From NCBI GenBank assembly GCA_023389545.1, contig JAEWEI010000129.1, positions 1-5,104 of the forward strand: a stretch of DNA of 5,104 bases, read 5' to 3'. Position numbers and translations under genes: made by a program. This DNA comes from Actinomycetes bacterium. GTDB taxonomy: Bacteria > Actinomycetota > Actinomycetes > Actinomycetales > Cellulomonadaceae. Below, piece after piece: positions 1 through 5,104 of the stretch (positions are counted from its first letter, which is position 1; every line of letters starts with the position of its first letter). A model generated the notes under the pieces. That model had not been told where the DNA came from. It saw only the letters and a program-made list of their open reading frames with translations, and made no database searches.

Positions 1-1106
1 CGATCGAGGACCTCATCGCCGAGGAGGAGATGGTCGTCACCATCACCCGCGGCGGCTACGTCAAGCGGACCCGCTCGGACAACTACCGGGCGCAGCGCCG
101 CGGCGGCAAGGGCGTGCGGGGCGCGCAGCTGCGCGAGGACGACATCGTCGACCACTTCTTCGTGACCACCACCCACCACTGGCTGCTGTTCTTCACCAAC
201 CTGGGCCGGGTGTACCGCGCGAAGGCATATGAGCTGCCCGAGGGCGGCCGCGACGCCAAGGGCCAGCACGTGGCGAACCTGCTGGCGTTCCAGCCCGGCG
301 AGCGCATCGCCCAGGTGCTGGACATCCCCGACTACGAGTCGGCCGAGTACCTGGTGCTCGCCACCAAGCGGGGCCTGGTGAAGAAGACCCGCCTCTCGGA
401 GTACGACTCCAACCGCAGCGGCGGCCTGATCGCCATCAACCTGCGCGAGGACGACGAGGGCAACCCCGACGAGCTCGTCTCCGCGTGCGCCGTCGACGCC
501 GGGAACGACCTCATGCTGGTCTCCCGCAAGGGCCAGTCGATCCGCTTCACGGCCACCGACGAGGCGATGCGCCCGATGGGCCGTGCGACGTCGGGCGTCA
601 CGGGCATGAAGTTCCGCGGCGACGACGAGCTGCTCGCGATGGACGTGGTCCGCGAGGAGGCGTTCCTGTTCACCGTGACCGAGGGCGGCATCGCCAAGCG
701 CACCGCCCTGACCGTCGACAACTATCGGGTGCAGGGCCGCGGCGGCCTGGGCATCAAGGTCGCGAACCTCCCCGAGGCGAATGGCGACCTGGTGGGCGCG
801 CTGGTCGTGGACGTGGACGACGAGGTGATGGTCATCATGGAGCGCGGCAAGATCGTGCGCTCGGCCGTCTCCGAGGTCAACGCGACGGGTCGCACCACCC
901 AGGGCGTGATCTTCGCGAAGCCCGACAACAACGACCGGATCATCGCCGTCGCGCGCAACATTGAGCGGCACCTCGGTGAGGATGCCGGTACCGTGGGCGA
1001 CGAGAATGGGTCGCCGGACGAGACGCAGGACGTGCCGGAGGCCTCCGTGCAGGGCGAGTCGGTGGAGCCGGCCGTCGCCGAGTCATCCGCACTGGAGGAC
1101 GAATGA
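1..1106 (+). CDS. gyrA: DNA gyrase subunit A, C-terminal part (5' truncated by window edge)
   Basis: This is the C-terminal part of the A subunit of DNA gyrase, the A2B2 type II topoisomerase that introduces negative supercoils using ATP. The reading frame is open from base 3, giving 367 visible residues. The first ATG, at 30, lies inside the conserved stretch [16 protein letters not shown] and is not the gene start. The canonical GyrA box QRRGGKG, needed for DNA wrapping, is encoded at 93-113. Six pinwheel blades can be counted, each with a strand pattern like 'VxTxxGxxKR': about 30-125, 150-285, 345-445, 505-615, 662-775 and 815-925. A degenerate box, QGRGGLG, sits in the fifth blade. The last 55 or so residues form a low-complexity acidic tail; such tails modulate DNA wrapping in some GyrA proteins. 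The breakage-reunion domain with the catalytic tyrosine lies upstream of the window. ParC is the main alternative, but the intact GyrA box and the downstream DUF3566 gene favour GyrA. Confidence 0.97.
   Translation, partial: IEDLIAEEEMVVTITRGGYVKRTRSDNYRAQRRGGKGVRGAQLREDDIVDHFFVTTTHHWLLFFTNLGRVYRAKAYELPEGGRDAKGQHVANLLAFQPGERIAQVLDIPDYESAEYLVLATKRGLVKKTRLSEYDSNRSGGLIAINLREDDEGNPDELVSACAVDAGNDLMLVSRKGQSIRFTATDEAMRPMGRATSGVTGMKFRGDDELLAMDVVREEAFLFTVTEGGIAKRTALTVDNYRVQGRGGLGIKVANLPEANGDLVGALVVDVDDEVMVIMERGKIVRSAVSEVNATGRTTQGVIFAKPDNNDRIIAVARNIERHLGEDAGTVGDENGSPDETQDVPEASVQGESVEPAVAESSALEDE
1094..1106 (+). promoter_or_regulatory. Ribosome binding site and ATGA stop-start overlap coupling gyrA to the DUF3566 gene
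   Basis: GGAGG at 1094-1098 lies within the last gyrA codons, four bases before the ATG at 1103. That ATG shares ATGA with the gyrA stop (TGA at 1104-1106). This arrangement typically lets a terminating ribosome re-initiate. It supports the upstream start of the DUF3566 protein and an operon with gyrA. Confidence 0.75.
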
Positions 1107-2095
1107 GCAGCGATTCCGTTCCGCCGTCGATCCCGCCGCGCAAACGAGCAGTGACGCCCTCCAACCGCCCTCCCGCCAAGGGATCGGGCGCGGCGAAGGG
1201 CCCCAGGGCGACGGGTGACACGGCGAAGGAATCGCCGCAGGGCACGTCGTCCGCTGCGGTGAACGGGCAGTCGGCCGCCGCGAACGGCCAGCCGTCCGCG
1301 GCCGAGCGCGCGCCGCGGGCAGCCGCCTCACCCCGGCCGGAGACGGCGAAGGCCGAGGCGGACACGGCGGGACACGCCCCCGGGGCGGCCTACGCGCCGA
1401 CGGCCACACGTGAGCCCATCGGCTCCAACGGTTCGGAGCCGGCCGCCAGCCCTGCCGCCGGCGCCACCGGCCGTGACGACACTGAAGAGCCCCCGTCGCC
1501 GTTGCAGGTAGCGGTTGACTCCGTGACAGCCTCGCTGAAGAAGGCAGCGGCCGCGACGACCGCGGCCCTCTCCTCGGCGAAGCACCCCCGCACCAAGGAC
1601 GACACCATGAGCTCGACGACCAGCGCCGCCAACGACCAGCCGGACGCGAGCGCCTACCCGGCGGCCGACGCTCCACGGTCGACTCCCCCGCGTCCGTCCG
1701 TCGGGCGCCCCGCCACCATCCCGGCGCCTGGGGCGCCCCGACGCGTGCGACTCGCCGTCTCCCGCGTGGACCCCTGGTCCGTGATGAAGCTGTCGTTCCT
1801 GCTCTCGGTGGCCATCGGCATCATGATCGTCGTGGCCGCAGCGGTCGTCTGGTTCACGCTGGACGGCCTCAACGTGTTCACGCAGGTCGACACCCTCGTC
1901 AAGGAGGTGCTCGGCGCGGAGAGCGACGTCAACGTGCTCCAGTACGTGGAGTTCCAGCGGATCATCTCCGCCGCGACGCTGGTGGCAGTGGTCGACGTCT
2001 TCCTGCTGACGGCGCTGTCCACGATCGGCGCCTTCCTGTACAACATCACGGCGTCGCTCGTCGGTGGCGTGCACCTCACACTGACCGACGAGTGA
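1103..2095 (+). CDS. DUF3566 domain-containing membrane protein
   Basis: The 330-residue product matches the actinobacterial membrane protein family encoded just after gyrA (the Mycobacterium tuberculosis Rv0007 position). Its molecular function is not established. Residues 1-225 or so are low complexity, rich in Ala, Pro, Gly and charged residues, and probably disordered. Residues 134-160 form an Ala-rich possible helix ([17 protein letters not shown]). The conserved domain starts near [19 protein letters not shown]. It has one membrane helix at about 230-253, a loop with a VQ/VD-rich segment, and a second helix at about 293-314, ending [10 protein letters not shown]. Both tails would then lie on the same side, probably cytoplasmic. 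The chosen start overlaps the gyrA stop as ATGA and has GGAGG at 1094-1098, so translation is probably coupled to gyrA. An in-frame ATG at 1607, with AAGGA seven bases upstream, is a credible second start giving a 162-residue form that keeps both helices. Confidence 0.9.
   Translation: MSSDSVPPSIPPRKRAVTPSNRPPAKGSGAAKGPRATGDTAKESPQGTSSAAVNGQSAAANGQPSAAERAPRAAASPRPETAKAEADTAGHAPGAAYAPTATREPIGSNGSEPAASPAAGATGRDDTEEPPSPLQVAVDSVTASLKKAAAATTAALSSAKHPRTKDDTMSSTTSAANDQPDASAYPAADAPRSTPPRPSVGRPATIPAPGAPRRVRLAVSRVDPWSVMKLSFLLSVAIGIMIVVAAAVVWFTLDGLNVFTQVDTLVKEVLGAESDVNVLQYVEFQRIISAATLVAVVDVFLLTALSTIGAFLYNITASLVGGVHLTLTDE
1595..1609 (+). promoter_or_regulatory. Internal ribosome binding site with in-frame ATG in the DUF3566 gene
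   Basis: AAGGA at 1595-1599 is followed, after a seven-base gap, by ATG at 1607-1609 (Met169 of the long form, followed by SSTTSAAND). Spacing and match are at least as good as for the annotated start. It may be a real secondary initiation site, or a chance match in a Lys-Asp codon pair. Sequence alone cannot decide. Confidence 0.4.
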
Positions 2096-2108
2096 GCGGT
2101 TCCCGCGT

Positions 2109-2138
2109 TTGGGACCACAGCCCAGGCTGAGGTAGTCT
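2109..2138 (+). promoter_or_regulatory. Putative promoter of the tRNA-Ile / DLW-39 / tRNA-Ala unit
   Basis: The 78-base gap between the DUF3566 gene and tRNA-Ile contains a -35-like TTGGGA (2109-2114). An 18-base spacer leads to a -10-like TAGTCT (2133-2138), which fits the actinobacterial TANNNT form. Transcription would begin near 2145, leaving a leader of about 30 bases before tRNA-Ile. No convincing terminator separates this region from the DUF3566 gene, so read-through from the gyrA operon is also possible. Confidence 0.5.
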
Positions 2139-2173
2139 CAACCGGCGCGGTCGTCCACGGACGGTGCGCGCAC

Positions 2174-2247
2174 GGGCCTATAGCTCAGACGGTTAGAGCG
2201 CTTCCCTGATAAGGAAGAGGTCACAGGTTCAAGTCCTGTTAGGCCCA
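2174..2247 (+). tRNA. tRNA-Ile (anticodon GAU)
   Basis: A full cloverleaf can be folded. The acceptor GGGCCTA (2174-2180) pairs with TAGGCCC (2240-2246), with discriminator A at 2247. The D arm is GCTC...GAGC. The anticodon stem CTTCC/GGAAG (2201-2205 with 2213-2217) holds anticodon GAT at 2208-2210, and the T arm carries GGTTCAAGTCC. The next bases are CTC, so the 3' CCA is not encoded and must be added by nucleotidyltransferase. The 34th-position G reads ATC and ATT codons. Confidence 0.97.
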
Positions 2248-2271
2248 CTCCCGAACCACTGCGAGGGACGC

Positions 2272-2391
2272 ATGAAGAAGGTACTGCTCCTGCTGGCAGC
2301 CGCGGCCGCCGGTTACGTCGTGTGGCAGCGTTACTCGCAGGATCGCGATGAGCGCGACCTGTGGGCCGAGGTCACCGACACCTTCGAGTGA
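2272..2391 (+). CDS. DLW-39 family small protein
   Basis: This 39-residue product starts MKKVLLLLAAAAAGYVVW and contains the motif DLW at residues 29-31. Length, hydrophobic N-terminus, motif and position match the actinobacterial DLW-39 family, whose function is unknown to me. Residues 4-18 can form one membrane helix. The rest (QRYSQDRDERDLWAEVTDTFE minus its last residue, read here as a charged tail) is hydrophilic and acidic toward the end. The start ATG at 2272 follows an AGGG-type ribosome binding site (GAGGG, 2263-2267). The gene lies 24 bases after tRNA-Ile and 43 bases before tRNA-Ala on the same strand, so it is probably transcribed with them and released when the tRNA ends are processed. 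It could be a small membrane-anchored peptide; nothing in the sequence shows a catalytic role. Confidence 0.88.
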   Translation: MKKVLLLLAAAAAGYVVWQRYSQDRDERDLWAEVTDTFE

Positions 2392-2434
2392 GCCTCACAC
2401 GGTCGGGCCGGGCGAAGTCGGCCGCCCACCGCGC

Positions 2435-2510
2435 GGGGCCATGGCGCAATTGGTAGCGCACCTGCTTTGCAAGCAGGGGGTTAGGGGTTCGAGTCCCCTT
2501 GGCTCCACCA
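2435..2510 (+). tRNA. tRNA-Ala (anticodon UGC)
   Basis: The acceptor GGGGCCA (2435-2441) pairs with TGGCTCC (2500-2506). It includes the G3-U70 wobble pair (2437 with 2504) that alanyl-tRNA synthetase recognises. The anticodon stem CCTGC/GCAGG (2461-2465 with 2473-2477) presents TGC at 2468-2470. The T arm AGGGG/CCCCT closes TTCGAGT. The discriminator is A2507 and the 3' CCA is encoded at 2508-2510, unlike the neighbouring tRNA-Ile. Confidence 0.97.
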
Positions 2511-2533
2511 CCATCAGTGCCTAGTGTTGCGCA

Positions 2534-2566
2534 GAACGCCCCGCCGAATTTCCGGCCGGGGCGTTC
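2534..2566 (+). terminator. GC-rich hairpin terminator after tRNA-Ala
   Basis: GAACGCCCC (2534-2542) pairs with GGGGCGTTC (2558-2566). The inner GCCG/CGGC (2543-2546 with 2553-2556) extends the stem past one bulged C at 2557, leaving the loop AATTTC. There is no T tract after it, as is common for actinobacterial hairpin terminators. It sits 23 bases after the encoded CCA of tRNA-Ala and before the proline dehydrogenase gene, which fits the end of the tRNA unit. Confidence 0.7.
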
Positions 2567-2593
2567 CTGCGTTGAGGTCCGCTGCGGGGCGCC

Positions 2594-2623
2594 CTGACGG
2601 GCGGGCGGCGCCGCTGCCAAGAT
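2594..2623 (+). promoter_or_regulatory. Possible leaderless promoter of the proline dehydrogenase gene
   Basis: CTGACG (2594-2599) resembles a -35 element. An 18-base spacer leads to CAAGAT (2618-2623), a weak -10. The start ATG at 2630 lies six bases beyond that -10, where transcription itself would begin, and no Shine-Dalgarno sequence precedes the ATG. Together these suggest a leaderless mRNA, which is frequent in Actinobacteria. The spacer contains the perfect palindrome GCGGCGCCGC (2605-2614), which could be an operator or only GC bias. Confidence 0.3.
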
Positions 2624-2629
2624 GTCGGC

Positions 2630-3505
2630 ATGGGACTCGACCGAAATGTGCTGTTCGCGCTGGCGACGAGTGGTCGATGGGAGCGTGGCGTTCGCGCCAT
2701 TCCCGTCGTCGAGCGGCTGGCGTGGCGGGCGGCGTCCCGGTACGTCGCGGGGGTGGACGCCGCATCGGCCATCGAGGTCGCTCGACAGCTCGAGGGGTTG
2801 GGCGCGGCCGTCAGCATCGACTACTTCGGCGAGCTGGTGGAGGACATCGCCACCGCCGATCGTGTCGCCGAGGAGTACGCGCGCCTGATCGACGGCCTCG
2901 ACGGGACCAAGGATGTGTGGCCCGCCATCGACCTGAGCCACCTCGGGTTGGACATCGACCCCTACGGGTGTGTCGAGCGGCTGGCCGCCATCGCCGAGCG
3001 GGTCCCCGACGGCAGACGCGTCCAAGTCGGCGCCGAGGACGCCAGCCGGGCAGACGCGGTCCTCGGGTGCGTGCTCTCCGTGGCCGGCCGAGGGCTCGCC
3101 CACCGACTGGGAGCGACAGTCCAGGCGAACCTGCGCCGCTCCCCCGAGGACCTCGAGCGGCTCGTCGAGGCAGGCGTCCACCTCCGGCTGGTCAAGGGCG
3201 CGTACGTCGAGCCGGCCGACCGCGCCGTGCCGTACGGGGAGCCGACCGACGTCGCCTACCTGCGCCTGGCCCACCGGCTCGCCGAGGCCGACGTGCCCTT
3301 CTCGCTGGCCACCCACGACGGTGTCCTCCGGGAGGCGCTCCTGGCCGCGCTGGGCCCGCGGCTGGTGGAGCAGCTCTATGGGGTACGGCCGGAAGTGGTG
3401 GCGGACCTCGTCGCACGCGAGATCCCGGTGCGCGTGTACGTGCCGTACGGCGACAGCTGGTTCCGCTACTGGATGCGCCGCGTCGCCGAGTCCCGCGGGG
3501 TCTAG
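2630..3505 (+). CDS. Proline dehydrogenase (FAD-dependent, monofunctional)
   Basis: The 291-residue product oxidises L-proline to pyrroline-5-carboxylate and passes electrons through FAD to a membrane quinone, the first step of proline catabolism. Length fits the single-domain bacterial PRODH (PF01619 barrel) rather than bifunctional PutA. Visible family landmarks are YVAGVDAASA followed by SIDYFGE (an early barrel strand, about 38-68), a GAEDAS strand at about 134-139 (DMEDS in many homologues), RLVKGAYVEP with Lys189, SLATHD at 225-230, EQLYGVRPE at 247-255, and the C-terminal VYVPYG...YWMRR. By analogy with the Thermus and E. coli enzymes, Tyr270, Tyr280, Arg283 and Arg284 line the proline site and Lys189 the flavin/substrate pocket. 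ATG 2630 is the first start in frame near the alignable N-terminus; a nearby ATG at 2622 is out of frame. No pyrroline-5-carboxylate dehydrogenase gene adjoins it within the window, so the next step must be encoded elsewhere. Confidence 0.92.
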   Translation: MGLDRNVLFALATSGRWERGVRAIPVVERLAWRAASRYVAGVDAASAIEVARQLEGLGAAVSIDYFGELVEDIATADRVAEEYARLIDGLDGTKDVWPAIDLSHLGLDIDPYGCVERLAAIAERVPDGRRVQVGAEDASRADAVLGCVLSVAGRGLAHRLGATVQANLRRSPEDLERLVEAGVHLRLVKGAYVEPADRAVPYGEPTDVAYLRLAHRLAEADVPFSLATHDGVLREALLAALGPRLVEQLYGVRPEVVADLVAREIPVRVYVPYGDSWFRYWMRRVAESRGV

Positions 3506-3567
3506 CGGCGTGGTCGCAGGGCGCGTGCGTCGCACCGTGCCCGACGTCCCTGACCGCCTGCATAGAC

Positions 3568-3606
3568 GAGCCCGCCCTGGAAACACGCCAGTTCCAGGGC
3601 GGGCTC
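3568..3606. terminator. Perfect 15-bp hairpin, two-way terminator between convergent genes
   Basis: GAGCCCGCCCTGGAA (3568-3582) is exactly complementary to TTCCAGGGCGGGCTC (3592-3606), with a nine-base loop ACACGCCAG. It lies 62 bases after the proline dehydrogenase stop and 9 bases after the cellulase stop, read on the minus strand. Because the stem is symmetrical it can stop transcription arriving from either gene. Neither side has a T tract, so it is the T-less type common in high-GC Gram-positives. Confidence 0.85.
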
Positions 3607-3615
3607 ATCGCGTGC

Positions 3616-5104
<1,489 letters not shown>

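Noticed and set aside
1328..2074. 248-codon minus-strand frame
   Set aside because: It is antisense to the DUF3566 gene with Arg/Gly/Val-rich shadow composition, and shows no family motif.
2098..2116. Small inverted repeat just after the DUF3566 stop as a terminator
   Set aside because: Only four contiguous pairs (TCCC/GGGA) plus a bulged extension, and it overlaps the candidate -35 element; too weak to call.
2372..3586. 404-codon open frame on the minus strand, including the peptide GTRTPNPLLAKQVRYQL
   Set aside because: It is antisense to proline dehydrogenase and to tRNA-Ala. The GTRTPNPLLAKQ stretch is simply the reverse complement of the tRNA-Ala gene, a well-known source of false proteins in databases. 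The rest reflects high GC at third codon positions.

Overview
This is a GC-rich (high GC at third codon positions) chromosomal segment of an actinobacterium. The order gyrA, DUF3566 membrane protein, tRNA-Ile(GAU), 39-residue DLW-39 protein, tRNA-Ala(UGC) is the conserved neighbourhood downstream of gyrA near the replication origin in Actinomycetota. The secreted family 9 cellulase with CBM3 and CBM2 modules at the right end suggests a cellulolytic Micrococcales member, with Cellulomonas or a relative most likely. The genus is an inference; only the phylum is well supported by the sequence.

Layout: 1-1106 (+) is the 3' part of gyrA, holding the complete six-bladed DNA-wrapping domain and an acidic tail. 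Its stop overlaps the start of a DUF3566 two-helix membrane protein by ATGA (1103-2095), so the two genes are almost certainly co-transcribed and translationally coupled. A short gap with a plausible promoter leads to tRNA-Ile (2174-2247), a 39-codon ORF for a DLW-39 family protein (2272-2391) and tRNA-Ala (2435-2510), followed by a GC-rich hairpin terminator (2534-2566).

The right half is accessory metabolism. A stand-alone FAD-type proline dehydrogenase (2630-3505, +) converges on a minus-strand modular cellulase (3616-5104, 5' end outside the window). A perfect 15-bp hairpin between them (3568-3606) can serve as a two-way terminator. The cellulase reads, from its N to its C terminus: end of the GH9 catalytic domain, CBM3, Pro/Thr linker, CBM2.

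I see no mobile element, CRISPR array, prophage or defence locus, and no clear case for an undescribed system. The points most worth a second look are an in-frame internal start with its own Shine-Dalgarno sequence in the DUF3566 gene, the small protein gene set between two tRNAs, and the cellulase architecture, which lacks the fibronectin III spacer seen in well-known relatives.
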